A stretch of 64,000 nucleotides of DNA from Escherichia boydii (GCA_041890495.1 CP169086.1:62001-126000), one strand, 5' to 3'. Positions 18,908-28,344 are shown, numbered from the stretch's first letter. The notes: generated by a model from the sequence alone, not told the origin. A program made the numbers and translations.

Positions 18908-20595
18908 AGGACTTCCTCTTGTTGAATACGTTCGGCGTACAGGATGCGAACCGAAACGGTCGTGTTTTCAAACTCGTTCTCAAAAACGTCCATCCATTCC
19001 GTCCGGAATTCTTCCCCCAGAAGGTTATCGAGCCCCTGAAGAGATAATGGAAGAACGGCTGCTAGAGATCCCCCGGCAGCGAGATGAGATGCAGCTGCCT
19101 GAAGATGCAGCCTGGCCCGGTTATCGGCAAAAGGTGGGTTCATCACGACATAATCAAACTTCTTCTGTTGATTAGACTTAGACCATTTGAGGAAGTCAGC
19201 TTCTGTCGTATCGTATCCCTTAGCCCGGGAGATAAGGCAATTTAAAGTATCAAGCTCGATGCCAGTAACGATCACACCGGCAGGGAATGATTTAAGCAAA
19301 TCCGCATGGCCAATATTTGGCTCCAGGAGGGTATCCCCTTCCCCTGCACCGAGCAGGGAATATACATATTCGCTGATTCGACAAGATGAAGGGTAAAACT
19401 GATGCGATACAATATCGGGCATCTCCCCTATCTGGCCGATGTAACGAATAACCTCACACGGATCATAGGAAAATGTCACATCGTATTTTGTTACTGTTGC
19501 CCCTAAGAACCGAAGGGTGTCAGCGGCAACACTCGAAGATTTGCGTTCGGCGAGAGACCCTAAAGATGTCCAGCAACTCCATTTATTGTCCCCGTCATTC
19601 TTAAACATCAGTTCAGAAAGCTGCATCCGTGAATCAAAGTCGATGCACTGCTTAAGAACAGGGAATGCCTCCAAAGATTTCTTGCTATGAGCCATGCGGT
19701 CGGCAGGTAATGCCAGAGGTACGATAGCTGATAAAATATTGTTAAGCCGCTCGGCGATATCAGGGTGGACGTCAATATGCATTGATCCATTTTTGTAAAC
19801 CCTGAAACGAATACTATTGCCATCGATACAGATCCATTTTCTGAACCCCTCATGTTCGACCAACGCCTCAACCAATGATTTGGTGTTATGGATCGCTTTC
19901 ACCTGTTCGCCACGGAAGAATGCGCATATAACGCGGAGCTCGCTCAGTGGGGACATGCCAGACTCTTTAAAATCCACCCTTAATTTCTGCCAGGGGTATT
20001 TAGACGGCTCGCAAACTCCGGTAGTGATCATGCGGGTGGAGAACCCAAAAGCTTTGTTTGTCTTGTGACTGCGGCTCAGAGACTGGAAGACGTCGTAAAC
20101 CCTTTCTTTAATAAATTGATTGCGGTCATTAAGCAAAGCAACGACTGTGCCTACTACAGCTTCAGCTGTGAAATCAGGAATCACCTGAGGCGGCATAATA
20201 TAGCGGTCGGCCGTAAATTGCTTATCCCATTCGTTACGTTTGGCATCCGACATGATAGGCAAAACATCAGTGAGTGCCATAACGCGTTTCCAGTATTCAG
20301 ATCTCAGAGCGTTTTCTGCGAACAAGGCATCCGCATCAGAGATGCTGTGGTTGTAGCCTGAGAGATAAGAATAAAGTTTCTGGTGATTGTGGGCTTTGAA
20401 CTGGACAGCCATGTGTTTAAGCAAGCAGAGTTCATCATTATAGGACTCAACAAGATCCGCGATAATGCCTAGCTCTTTGCGCATATCTGGAAGAAATGTT
20501 TCTGGAGCGCTAACCACCAGGCTATGAGAGGTTGTTAAAGCCAGTACGCTGTGAGCTGCATTATCGGGTTTAGCTTCAGAATCAAGAGATGACAT
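18904..20595 (-). CDS. DUF4942-type protein with methyltransferase domain, 563 aa
   Basis: The middle region (about residues 165-190, VFQSLSRSHKTNKAFGF) fits the DUF4942 family of plasmid and phage proteins. The C-terminal third is a methyltransferase fold with LLEPNIGHADLL (about 423-434), GIELD and VVMNPPFADNRA (about 483-494). The NPPF motif suggests adenine methylation. The GxG of motif I reads GHA, so SAM binding may be weakened. It is a longer paralogue of the protein at 3575. The ATG at 20595 follows AAGGAC. It is coupled to the 57-aa gene. Confidence 0.75.
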   Translation of the reverse strand: MSSLDSEAKPDNAAHSVLALTTSHSLVVSAPETFLPDMRKELGIIADLVESYNDELCLLKHMAVQFKAHNHQKLYSYLSGYNHSISDADALFAENALRSEYWKRVMALTDVLPIMSDAKRNEWDKQFTADRYIMPPQVIPDFTAEAVVGTVVALLNDRNQFIKERVYDVFQSLSRSHKTNKAFGFSTRMITTGVCEPSKYPWQKLRVDFKESGMSPLSELRVICAFFRGEQVKAIHNTKSLVEALVEHEGFRKWICIDGNSIRFRVYKNGSMHIDVHPDIAERLNNILSAIVPLALPADRMAHSKKSLEAFPVLKQCIDFDSRMQLSELMFKNDGDNKWSCWTSLGSLAERKSSSVAADTLRFLGATVTKYDVTFSYDPCEVIRYIGQIGEMPDIVSHQFYPSSCRISEYVYSLLGAGEGDTLLEPNIGHADLLKSFPAGVIVTGIELDTLNCLISRAKGYDTTEADFLKWSKSNQQKKFDYVVMNPPFADNRARLHLQAAASHLAAGGSLAAVLPLSLQGLDNLLGEEFRTEWMDVFENEFENTTVSVRILYAERIQQEEVL

Positions 20596-20726
20596 TTTAC
20601 CGGTCCTTTAAAAAAACTTTTACCAGGATAGCAACGTCGCTCAGAAACCTAATAGGTTCAGTGACACGAAAAAGGTTTGTTGAGGTCTCTGAATAAAACT
20701 AAAAGATGTCAACTCATAGAAAGAAG

Positions 20727-20754
20727 CAAAAAAAAAGCCCCGCATAAACGGGGC
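20727..20754 (-). terminator. Strong Rho-independent terminator (minus strand)
   Basis: Stem GCCCCG/CGGGGC with a 6-nt loop, followed on the minus strand by a T run of about ten. It ends the ParB-like gene at 20844 and insulates it from the operon downstream. Confidence 0.85.
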
Positions 20755-20843
20755 AAGAACGATACATGGAGGTTTAAAAAAAGCGGGCAAAAAGCCTGAA
20801 TCCTTAATGACTCTGACAAAAACAACCCTTTGCCAAAAGTAAA

Positions 20844-22007
20844 TTATTCTTCGTCCGGCTGTGGGTCAGTCTCATGATCGGTCTCTTCCCCTGCCTTCTT
20901 AGCATTTTTTTTACGTGGGTATTTTGGCTTCTCACCATTAAGTTTTGCCTGACGATTCTCCGCACGGCGAAGCTGCTTGTTCTCTGATTCTGTGATCTCT
21001 TTTGAAAGATTTCTCAGCATCTCCAGAGTACTGCGGTTCAGCGTAATGTTGATTTCTTCGTCAGCACTTGAATCTGACAGCTCCGGCAATTCAATATCCC
21101 CCAGTTTCTGTAATAAGCTGGTGGTGATGAGTTTGACGCCCTCTACGGCTTTAGTGGCAATAACCGGCGGAATCCGTGCTGGCTTGAAGTCTGAAGGTCT
21201 GACTCGTACCTGACCATGTTGGGTTTTTTTCACTGTGATGCCATTCGCATCGGCCTGCTCAAGTTCCGCGATCATCTTCTTGATACGTGAAATTGCTTCT
21301 GTTTCACCGAGCTCATCGATCAGTGAAAGCACGTTAACATACGAAATAGCGTCAGCATGAATCCATTTCTTGATAACAACAGAACAGGTCGTCAGGCGGA
21401 TAAGAGAACTGATGGTCGTCGGGCTTTTATTTTCACGTTGAGCAATTCGTTCGAGTGACCAGCCAGCAAGAGAATGTAGGCGACGATAGGACTCGCCAAG
21501 CGCAACAGGAGAAAGCGCAAGACCACGGTTACCATCGATGGTCGCGAGCTCACAGCCAATTTCATCTTCTTTAATCTCAACGCAAAGGATTGTGATGTCA
21601 TGGCCTTCATGACATGCCATCATTGCGGCTTTTAAACGGCAGTGCCCCTGGCGAACAAAAGGTACCCCATCAATGACCCGGACTCGGATAGGGTCTACAT
21701 AGTCACCTCGAATGTAGGCATTCTTGATGTTGTAGATGTGTTCTTCAACCTCAGGGAGCTTATAGTAATCGTCACCCATTCCCATTTCGCGGGAGTTGAA
21801 GCCTGGCGTGACCTGAATTACTGAAGGGTGGATAGCCCATGCTTTCTGGTCACTTACTTCAGTACAAAGTTCAGGGTTTGCATCACGGAACTGTTTTAGC
21901 CCAGTAACGTAACGACCTGTGCCAGTAACTACTGAAAAGGCAACATGGGCCGTTTTAAAGACCTTGTCATTAGCTTGCTGTGTAGGTTCTGTCAGTAAAA
22001 CACTCAT
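20844..22007 (-). CDS. ParB/Spo0J-like protein, 387 aa (no ParA partner)
   Basis: The N-terminal ParB-type nuclease-fold domain shows GFNSREM, then FVRQGHCRLKAAMM, the family's CTP-binding box in a variant form. A helix-turn-helix follows (GWSLERIAQRENKSPTTISSLIRL, within residues ~195-220). The C-terminus is long and ends in a highly charged tail. There is no neighbouring ParA, unlike parB at 42748. It is a paralogue of the protein at 25219. The ATG follows GGAGC. Candidate roles are binding of dispersed plasmid sites or gene regulation. Confidence 0.8.
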   Translation of the reverse strand: MSVLLTEPTQQANDKVFKTAHVAFSVVTGTGRYVTGLKQFRDANPELCTEVSDQKAWAIHPSVIQVTPGFNSREMGMGDDYYKLPEVEEHIYNIKNAYIRGDYVDPIRVRVIDGVPFVRQGHCRLKAAMMACHEGHDITILCVEIKEDEIGCELATIDGNRGLALSPVALGESYRRLHSLAGWSLERIAQRENKSPTTISSLIRLTTCSVVIKKWIHADAISYVNVLSLIDELGETEAISRIKKMIAELEQADANGITVKKTQHGQVRVRPSDFKPARIPPVIATKAVEGVKLITTSLLQKLGDIELPELSDSSADEEINITLNRSTLEMLRNLSKEITESENKQLRRAENRQAKLNGEKPKYPRKKNAKKAGEETDHETDPQPDEE

Positions 22008-22354
22008 AGGGGCTCCGTTACATTTTTCTGCTTACTTTCTGCGTAGCGGGGATACTACAGAAAAAAAAACCAAAAATTTTCGCAAAAAAGGTACTTTTTG
22101 AGCCTATTCTGATTTTTTACAAAAAAAAAGGCTCGCCCCAAAGCTGGTATCGCATGAAAATTCCTTAATAAACATATACATAATCAAAAAGCATTAAGTT
22201 CATGTATCAGTGAGGAAAAATCTTATAAACCCGAAATGTTGAAAGTAAAACTGTGCGTCTAAAACAACTTATTTTTGCTCCCTAAGTTATTAGTTAAAAC
22301 CCTTGGTTAGGTACGATATCAGCACCCAAAATTTCTCTCTCAGGTATAGACACT
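22008..22354. other. Divergent intergenic region
   Basis: This 347-bp AT-rich spacer lies between the ParB-like gene (minus) and the Dam-type gene (plus). It holds AAAGGTACTTT near 22086-22096, one mismatch from the dispersed palindrome, and an inverted GAGCC/GGCTC around 22100-22134. It must contain two promoters. No gene is seen. Confidence 0.5.
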
Positions 22355-23188
22355 TTGACTCGACATCTCAGACACATGCCGATAATCAAATGGGCTGGTG
22401 GAAAAACGAAACTGATGCCTTTCATCAGCCATCACTACCCACACGATCATAGTTGCCGGTGGGTAGAACCCTTTATCGGCGGTGGCGCCGTTTTTCTGAA
22501 CATGTTTGCACAAAATGCATTGCTTGCAGATAGCAATCCAGACTTGATCAACCTATACAGGACTATTCAAAGGCAGAAAACTAACTTTATAAATCAGGTC
22601 CAAAACCTGGCGGATAAAACCTTTGTCGAAAAGGACTACTATGAGATGAGGGACCGTTTCAACAAAACCTGTATTTCTGGTCAACCGCTTCAAAGAGCGG
22701 CTTTGTTTTACTCCCTGAATCGCCTGGGCTATAACGGTATGTGCCGCTATAACTCAGAAAGAATCTATTCAGTGCCGTGGGGGAAACATACAGAACTGAA
22801 GCTTGACCTCAATAAAATAGACTACCTTTCATTTCGTCTTTCAGGTATTGAACTGATCACCGCTGGTTTTGAGGAGACTCTGTCCGCAACCGGTGAAGGA
22901 GATCAGATTTATTGTGATCCGCCATATGACAAAACAAGCAAAACTAGTTTTGTCAGTTACGATGGTAAACCGTTCAGCCAAAGCGACCACGTGCTGTTAG
23001 CAAATATGCTCGTTGACGCTCACAGAAAAGGCGCTGCTGTTGCGATATCAAATAGCCTGACACCATTCACTTTGGGCCTCTATGAAGAGCGTGGATTCGT
23101 CATACACAGACTCAGCGCTTACCGATCCGTAGGAAGTAAGCCAAATACACGGAAAACGGAAACAGAAATACTGGCCGTGCTGAAATAG
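22355..23188 (+). CDS. dam: DNA adenine methylase, Dam (D12 class) type
   Basis: The classic Dam motifs are in order: IKWAGGKTKL at the N-terminus, VEPFIGGGAVF for SAM binding, and IYCDPPYDKT as the catalytic DPPY box. D12-class enzymes methylate adenine, most often in GATC. The length of ~270 residues fits. The frame opens with a TTG at 22355 (AGGT upstream); an ATG at 22376 lacks a clear ribosome site. No cognate nuclease is adjacent, so it is an orphan methylase. GATC clusters beside both iteron origins suggest a link with replication. The GATC specificity is inferred. Confidence 0.88.
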   Translation: MTRHLRHMPIIKWAGGKTKLMPFISHHYPHDHSCRWVEPFIGGGAVFLNMFAQNALLADSNPDLINLYRTIQRQKTNFINQVQNLADKTFVEKDYYEMRDRFNKTCISGQPLQRAALFYSLNRLGYNGMCRYNSERIYSVPWGKHTELKLDLNKIDYLSFRLSGIELITAGFEETLSATGEGDQIYCDPPYDKTSKTSFVSYDGKPFSQSDHVLLANMLVDAHRKGAAVAISNSLTPFTLGLYEERGFVIHRLSAYRSVGSKPNTRKTETEILAVLK

Positions 23189-23196
23189 AGTAAAAT

Positions 23197-24054
23197 CTAA
23201 TCAACTAGGCTAATCCATTCCTGAAAAGTTAATACCTCAGGGTGAGTTCGTTGAACATAAGGTATAAACTGAAGCTCTTCTATTCTCCGGTCGCCCCTCT
23301 TTCCTTCGCAAATAAATGAAATGAGTCCTTGCTGAGAAAGCCCAGTAAGGACGCTCATAAGTCTTATATTTAAAGTTTTAAGCTGTAAGTCGTTATTAAT
23401 GTCCTCCACTTTATGAGAGCTCTGGCCTGAACGTTTAAGATACTCGTAAACCATGAAATTCGAATTTCGTCGTTTTAACAATTTTTCGGTTATGCATTCC
23501 TGAATGAAACCGCCAAGAGCATCTAAAAGCGGACTGAGAACTACCGGGAAAGTTAATGTGTAACTTTGAGAAGTTTTAGACAAAGTAAATGAATTTAGAA
23601 AGCTAAAGTTAAGTCTCTTTTTTGAATATGGAGCGTAAGCGACAAGAGTAGTTGACATAACAGTAAGTAAAGATTCAAGATGTTCCACTGTTATTAATGT
23701 GGTTTTATCTGTATTTCTTAGATTATGGAAATCAATAAACGCTACTCTTGAACGGCTAAGCCAATCTTGTACTTTAATGTCGATAGAAAATTGCGATATA
23801 TGATTTGAACATTCATTTTGGTTGATAGGGCATGCAGACGAAAGATGGTTATGGATTATCATGCATAGCACAAAAAAAGGAAATCGGCAGGCTGTGGGGC
23901 ATTGAAAACCGGTTAAAGAAAGCTTAGACGTTTCATATGCGCTTACCGGAAAAGTAACTTTTCTTAACGTTGGCTTTGACGATGTTCTTGCATTTTTACA
24001 AATGAAACCGAGACCCAGATCATTGTGCATTTTAAAGTCCATCTCCATCATCAC
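23197..24054 (-). CDS. Hypothetical protein, 285 aa
   Basis: It converges on the Dam-type gene, only 8 bp apart. The C-terminal half looks like a winged-helix fold (FMVYEYLKRSG, LMSVLTGLSQQGLISFICEG), as in replication or regulatory proteins, but I cannot assign a family. An AAAAGTAACTTTT palindrome lies within the gene at 23950-23962. The N-terminus contains several Cys and His residues in a moderately hydrophobic stretch. Confidence 0.55.
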   Translation of the reverse strand: MMMEMDFKMHNDLGLGFICKNARTSSKPTLRKVTFPVSAYETSKLSLTGFQCPTACRFPFFVLCMIIHNHLSSACPINQNECSNHISQFSIDIKVQDWLSRSRVAFIDFHNLRNTDKTTLITVEHLESLLTVMSTTLVAYAPYSKKRLNFSFLNSFTLSKTSQSYTLTFPVVLSPLLDALGGFIQECITEKLLKRRNSNFMVYEYLKRSGQSSHKVEDINNDLQLKTLNIRLMSVLTGLSQQGLISFICEGKRGDRRIEELQFIPYVQRTHPEVLTFQEWISLVD

Positions 24055-24294
24055 CTTTTAGCCTTAACTGTATGGTATTGGTATACAAAAAATTAAAAAT
24101 TATAATTAATAAGATTATCATTTTTTTACTATTGAAAAGGTTGTGATAGAGGGGAATTTAAATGTAAAAGATTTATACTCGCAGATCTTTATGAGGGATA
24201 AAACCCATTGCGTAAGCAACAATATTACGTGAGTGAGTCTTAACGACAGTTAAAGTCTTAGCTCTATATTTAAGCAGTAAAACATTTAACTGTC

Positions 24295-25002
24295 TTAAAG
24301 TTTACTTAACTTAAAAACTGTAATTGCAGCATAATTTTTCGAATCAAATTCATAGAATTTTCTGACTTTTCCAGTCAAATGATAACGTTCACCCAATAAA
24401 ATGTGATCCTGTTTATCAGCCGTTAAAGCGATCCCGTCATTTCTAACTTTACCAGTAAATGTAAAAAAATAACTCCCTTTACTTTTTGCGTACGCGGCCC
24501 TGACTTCAGTAAATGTTAGTTCAATGCTTATGACCTGGCCGATATTGTAGCTATGTTTTAAAATTTCTTGTTCATTTTCCGGAGTTTCAGACAACATCAC
24601 ATCAAAGGTTGTAAAGAAACAATCCAGCTGGCGTTCTGTCAAAAAACGGTTATTGTCTAGTTGCGCCAATATACTATTAGAAAACTTAGTGTTAGCCTTT
24701 TTTGCTTTCTCAATAAGTACGTGGTTTCTGGATTTCCATGCTTCGAGTGTTGGGTTAACACGCAGTTCCGGAATGTTATCGAGAAAGGTAATTGGCTCTA
24801 GTACCACTAATTTTTCAATAATGGGTCCAACTGTTTGTACCCCATGACACTTTTCACATACATCAGCCCCTTTGTGGCCTGTGCCCGCACATTCGTTACA
24901 TTCTCTTTCGATAGGTGCATAATAATTTCCATCTCCGTTAAGGGATACATTCACTGAGGCTGGTACCATATGACCATCAAGAGTAAAGAAAAGAGATTTC
25001 AT
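24295..25002 (-). CDS. DnaJ-type zinc-finger protein, 235 aa
   Basis: Residues ~35-56 contain CNECAGTGHKG and CEKCHGV, one DnaJ-type cysteine-rich unit (CxxCxGxG plus CxxCxG) that should bind a single zinc ion. There is no J domain. The rest is helical, followed by a beta-rich C-terminal ~80 residues that could be an OB-like fold (YFFTFTGKVRNDG, HLTGKVRKFYEF). It overlaps the upstream 66-aa gene by 4 bp. A nucleic-acid or chaperone role is conceivable but not shown. Confidence 0.7.
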   Translation of the reverse strand: MKSLFFTLDGHMVPASVNVSLNGDGNYYAPIERECNECAGTGHKGADVCEKCHGVQTVGPIIEKLVVLEPITFLDNIPELRVNPTLEAWKSRNHVLIEKAKKANTKFSNSILAQLDNNRFLTERQLDCFFTTFDVMLSETPENEQEILKHSYNIGQVISIELTFTEVRAAYAKSKGSYFFTFTGKVRNDGIALTADKQDHILLGERYHLTGKVRKFYEFDSKNYAAITVFKLSKL

Positions 25003-25199
25003 TTTCGAAACACCTCCAAACGTGCCTCTACGATTGCTACAGCTTCTTTCACAGTTTTTTCATAGTGGTCATGCCCTTCAGGAAATTGGTCAAAACGTTT
25101 ACCGTGTTCTAACTCTTCCATGTTGCGTTTAAGGACTTCATGAGTTAGAAGCAAATCATTATAATTATCGATAAGAGTCAGCTTTATAGGTTTAATCAC
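24999..25199 (-). CDS. Small hypothetical protein, 66 aa
   Basis: A GTG start at 25199 is preceded by GAGGATTAGTTGA. The protein is mostly helical and charged. Its stop overlaps the start of the zinc-finger gene (ATGA), and it follows the ParB-like gene by 19 bp. The three genes from 26271 to 24295 therefore form an operon. Confidence 0.65.
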   Translation of the reverse strand: MIKPIKLTLIDNYNDLLLTHEVLKRNMEELEHGKRFDQFPEGHDHYEKTVKEAVAIVEARLEVFRK

Positions 25200-25218
25200 T
25201 CAACTAATCCTCGGTTTT

Positions 25219-26271
25219 TTATTCCTTAAGGAGATCTCGAATTTCCAGAAGCTCTTCTAATTTTGGTTTAGAAAGAATGATTGCTGTATTTTCGTCGTTA
25301 AGTAAAGACAATAAAATATTTAGCTTTTCATCATTCAAGATTATTTGAACACCATCATCAGAAAATATTACATTTTTACTATCAACATTTTTGAACAAGT
25401 GTGCACTATCTCTACCAAATTTTAGTTCTGTTTGAGTATTCGTTATAGATTCCGTATGTGTACTTTCCACAAGCTCAAGAAATTCAGATTTTAGCCGTTC
25501 TGTTTTCTTATGCGAGAGGCGCTTAATACCCAAAGTCTTACGTGTGACTGCCGAATTTTTCTTTTCTGGTCCGCCTTTATTTAAGGTGTCTGGTCCTGCT
25601 CCAGCTGCATTGTGTTCAGGTATGCCTACAATTTTGCTCGTTGTAGTTTCAATATTCTTAACGCCAGGTAAGAAACCCTCTATATGTTTTAAAACCATTT
25701 TGTGATCGTTGGAATATTTTAACATTATTTCAATGGCGAGCGTTTTTTTGATTAGATTTAGGCTAATCAAACGTTGAAGCTCTAATGGCATATCAAGGAT
25801 TTTTAGCATATTACGAATTGCGGTAGTTGATCGTTGATATCGCATTGCTAGTTCTTCAACCGAATACCCGAGACTAACAGCATGAGCTAATGCATGAGCT
25901 TGCCCAACCGGATTTAGCCCATTGCTTCTGTTACCATCGAGGTTCTCAAGGTATTCTTCAATTTCGTTTTTATAATCGATTAGGATAACAGATAATTTTG
26001 GAATATTAGCACCTTCTGAAATTGCTAATTTTAAGCCATGAAAACGAGTATGACCTTGACGAACTAAATATTTACCTTTTCTTTTTACGACCTTGATCAT
26101 ATCAACCTGCCTTCCTTCCTTAAAGGCTTGTTTGATTGACACAATCATCGATTTGACAGGTTCTTGTTCGTAACACAAATCTCCGATTACCGCCTCTCGG
26201 GGATTAAATCCCTTTTCAATTTCAACTAGATTAGTATCCACTTCAATGACTGTATGTTTGCTGTTGTTCAT
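25219..26271 (-). CDS. ParB/RepB-like protein, 350 aa (no ParA partner)
   Basis: The ParB-type N-terminal domain reads KGFNPREA and YLVRQGHTRFHGLKLA, with ENLDGNRSNGLNPVGQAHAL next and a helix-turn-helix (EELAMRYQRSTTAIRNMLKI). A charged linker and a short C-terminal domain follow. It has the same layout as the protein at 20844. AGGAGGAAGAT upstream of the ATG is a strong ribosome site. It lies divergently from the Rep gene at 26748 across the iterons, so it may act on that origin. Confidence 0.8.
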   Translation of the reverse strand: MNNSKHTVIEVDTNLVEIEKGFNPREAVIGDLCYEQEPVKSMIVSIKQAFKEGRQVDMIKVVKRKGKYLVRQGHTRFHGLKLAISEGANIPKLSVILIDYKNEIEEYLENLDGNRSNGLNPVGQAHALAHAVSLGYSVEELAMRYQRSTTAIRNMLKILDMPLELQRLISLNLIKKTLAIEIMLKYSNDHKMVLKHIEGFLPGVKNIETTTSKIVGIPEHNAAGAGPDTLNKGGPEKKNSAVTRKTLGIKRLSHKKTERLKSEFLELVESTHTESITNTQTELKFGRDSAHLFKNVDSKNVIFSDDGVQIILNDEKLNILLSLLNDENTAIILSKPKLEELLEIRDLLKE

Positions 26272-26747
26272 ATCTTCCTCCTGTTTACTACATGATACAT
26301 GAACCTCAAATTTGCCAAATAGGGCTGATACATCTAAAAGGTAAACTCAAAAAATTTGCTTAATAAAATTAAAATAAAAACTGTCTTGAAAAAAACAATG
26401 ATAGTAAACCCACTTTCATTTCCGTTTGCGATCTGTAGATATTGTTAAAGGAGCGCTATTCCTTGTTTTATATGGACTTATCATTGTTTTCAACAGGTTA
26501 GATCAATTCTTTAGATCACTAAAGATCAATAGAGTTCAAGTAAAGATCACGGCATCTTTAACTCATTGATTATAGTAACTTTATGAAAGGATCCGGCATT
26601 CGGATGCATGCGAAAAGCATTTGAATGAATAAGGAAGGCATTTACTGGAATGCTTATGGCATTTAGGTTAATGCGTAAAAAGCATTTGCAAGAATATGTT
26701 ATAAACAGTTTGCCAAATGAAAATCTTATCACCGACGAGTTAAGTTA
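26272..26747. other. Probable origin region of replicon 2
   Basis: This 476-bp divergent spacer lies between the ParB-like gene and the second Rep gene. Four GATC sites cluster at 26501, 26514, 26524 and 26546, followed by the left iteron group at 26595-26700. ATAGTAACTTT at 26572-26582 is one mismatch from the dispersed palindrome. Both promoters must lie here. Confidence 0.6.
26595..26700. repeat. Iterons of replicon 2, left group
   Basis: Four to five copies of a box with the core AAAGCATTTGAATGAATG, some degenerate or inverted (AAAAGCATTTGAATGAAT, AAGGCATTTACTGGAATG, GGCATTTAGGTTAATG, AAAAGCATTTGCAAGAAT). They end about 50 bp before the Rep start. Confidence 0.7.
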
Positions 26748-27623
26748 ATGATTAAAAACAACGAGTTAATCCATCCTTTTGACGTAACCAGTAATGAATC
26801 AGGTAAGACTTATCAACTGACGCCTAACTCGTCCAAGTCGGTTCAGCCCGTGGCCCTGCTGAGATTGAGTGTATTTACCCCTGTCGGCACAAAAGAAAAC
26901 CGCGACCGAAACTTTGAAGTTGATGCCTCTGATGAGCTTTCGTGTATGGAAATTGCAAGATCGGAGGGTTATGACGACATCAAGATAACTGGTGTCAAAC
27001 TATCTATGTCTACCGACTTTAAGTGCTGGCTCGGGATCATCATGGCTTTCAGTAAATATGGTTTTACTTCCGAGAAGATTACCCTGACTTTTAACGAGTT
27101 TGCGAAGATGTGTGGTATCAGTTCAACAAACATCAACAAACGAACTCGTGCGCGCTTTAAAGAGTCATTAATGAACCTTGCATCGGTAGTGCTTGCCTTC
27201 TCAGACTCTCGTAGTGGTCGGTTCACAGTAACGCATCTGGTGCAGAAGGCTATGATTGATCCAAAAAGCGATACTGTTGAGCTGGTTGGGGATCCTTCTA
27301 TGTGGGAACTGTATCGTTACGACCATAAAACATTGTTAAGCCTTCAGGTTCTATACATTTTGGCTAAAAAAGAAGCTGCGCAATCTCTCTATATTTATTT
27401 TGAAGCAATGCCAGCTGGTACGTTGTTCGTTAATATGAAACGGTTGAGGGAAAGGTTGCTTCTTACAACCCCTATTCGTACGCAAAACCAGATAATTCGT
27501 AAAGCAATGCGGGAACTTGAATCTATCGGATATCTCGATTATCAAGAAGTTAAGAAAGGTCGCGACATACAATTTCAGATCTTCAAAAGAAGCCCTAAGC
27601 TGGCCCTTGCCAAACAAGGTTGA
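26748..27623 (+). CDS. Replication initiator, second RepHIA/RepFIB-type protein, 291 aa
   Basis: It is a clear paralogue of the 362-aa Rep: NSSKSVQPVALLRLSVFTP, FKCWLGIIMAFSKYG, THLVQKAMIDPKSD, LYRYDHKTLLSLQVL and AMRELESIGYLDYQEV align in order. It lacks the long acidic tail. Iterons of a different sequence flank it on both sides, so it should serve a separate origin. No strong Shine-Dalgarno is seen before the ATG, which may keep expression low. Confidence 0.9.
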   Translation: MIKNNELIHPFDVTSNESGKTYQLTPNSSKSVQPVALLRLSVFTPVGTKENRDRNFEVDASDELSCMEIARSEGYDDIKITGVKLSMSTDFKCWLGIIMAFSKYGFTSEKITLTFNEFAKMCGISSTNINKRTRARFKESLMNLASVVLAFSDSRSGRFTVTHLVQKAMIDPKSDTVELVGDPSMWELYRYDHKTLLSLQVLYILAKKEAAQSLYIYFEAMPAGTLFVNMKRLRERLLLTTPIRTQNQIIRKAMRELESIGYLDYQEVKKGRDIQFQIFKRSPKLALAKQG

Positions 27624-27733
27624 AAGCTATCTGGTATGCACTGGTTATAACTTGCTGAAAAATAAGTTATTTATCAGTGCTATGCTTAGTGCTTCTTTTA
27701 CTACTAGTCTTACATCTCGGCTTAATGTGCAAA

Positions 27734-27744
27734 AAAGTAACTTT
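27734..27744. repeat. Dispersed palindrome AAAGTAACTTT, intergenic
   Basis: Perfect copy about 110 bp after the second Rep gene. Confidence 0.7.
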
Positions 27745-27849
27745 TCAAACGAACTCCTGACTATTCATCTGTATGCCTTTCTGACTCAAGCGTACATGCT
27801 AGCCCATTCATTAAATGCCGTGGAGCAAGATGGTTTCGTGCACACTCTA

Positions 27850-28344
27850 TTCACGTGAATGCCTTTTGTGGATTACGCCTCTTACATTCATACAAATGCT
27901 TTTGATGTCGGTATCCCAAAAAATCATTCATTGAAATGCTTTTGTTTGCCACTGTATCCCGAGCATAGCTATGCAGTGGTATAAAAAGGCATTTTGGTGA
28001 ATGGCATTAGGTCGAATGACACACAGTACAGCTTTGTTAAGAGCGAGAATGGTCCAAGACATCTATGACATTGGGCATCAGAAGGACTATGTGTTTGATA
28101 TGAGATCAAAAAAATATCAGAAGCATCACAACTCCAATGGCATTCAAAGAAATGCCTTTGTTTTGTTAGTACACCAAACAACTCAAAATTCATGCAGTTA
28201 TATCAAAGACTCATTCGCAAAAGGACTCAGCCAGAAAGCATTTGCTTAAATAGCATTGGCCAAAAGCATTCGAATGAATGATGTTCATATGGGCAAGACA
28301 AAGTCCCACTCACGCCCAGAGGTGTAAAAGGCATTTAGATGAAT
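27850..28344. repeat. Iterons of replicon 2, right group
   Basis: About eight copies of the CAAAAGCATTT..ATGAATG box in both orientations, for example CATTCATACAAATGCTTTTG (27886), CATTCATTGAAATGCTTTTG (27925), AAAAGGCATTTTGGTGAATG (27984), CAAAAGCATTCGAATGAATG (28261) and AAAAGGCATTTAGATGAATG (28326). Spacing is irregular. Confidence 0.7.

Noticed and set aside
27517..28249. Short plus-strand frames after the second Rep gene.
   Set aside because: The first overlaps the Rep gene; the second spans iterons. Neither has a good start or a sensible product.
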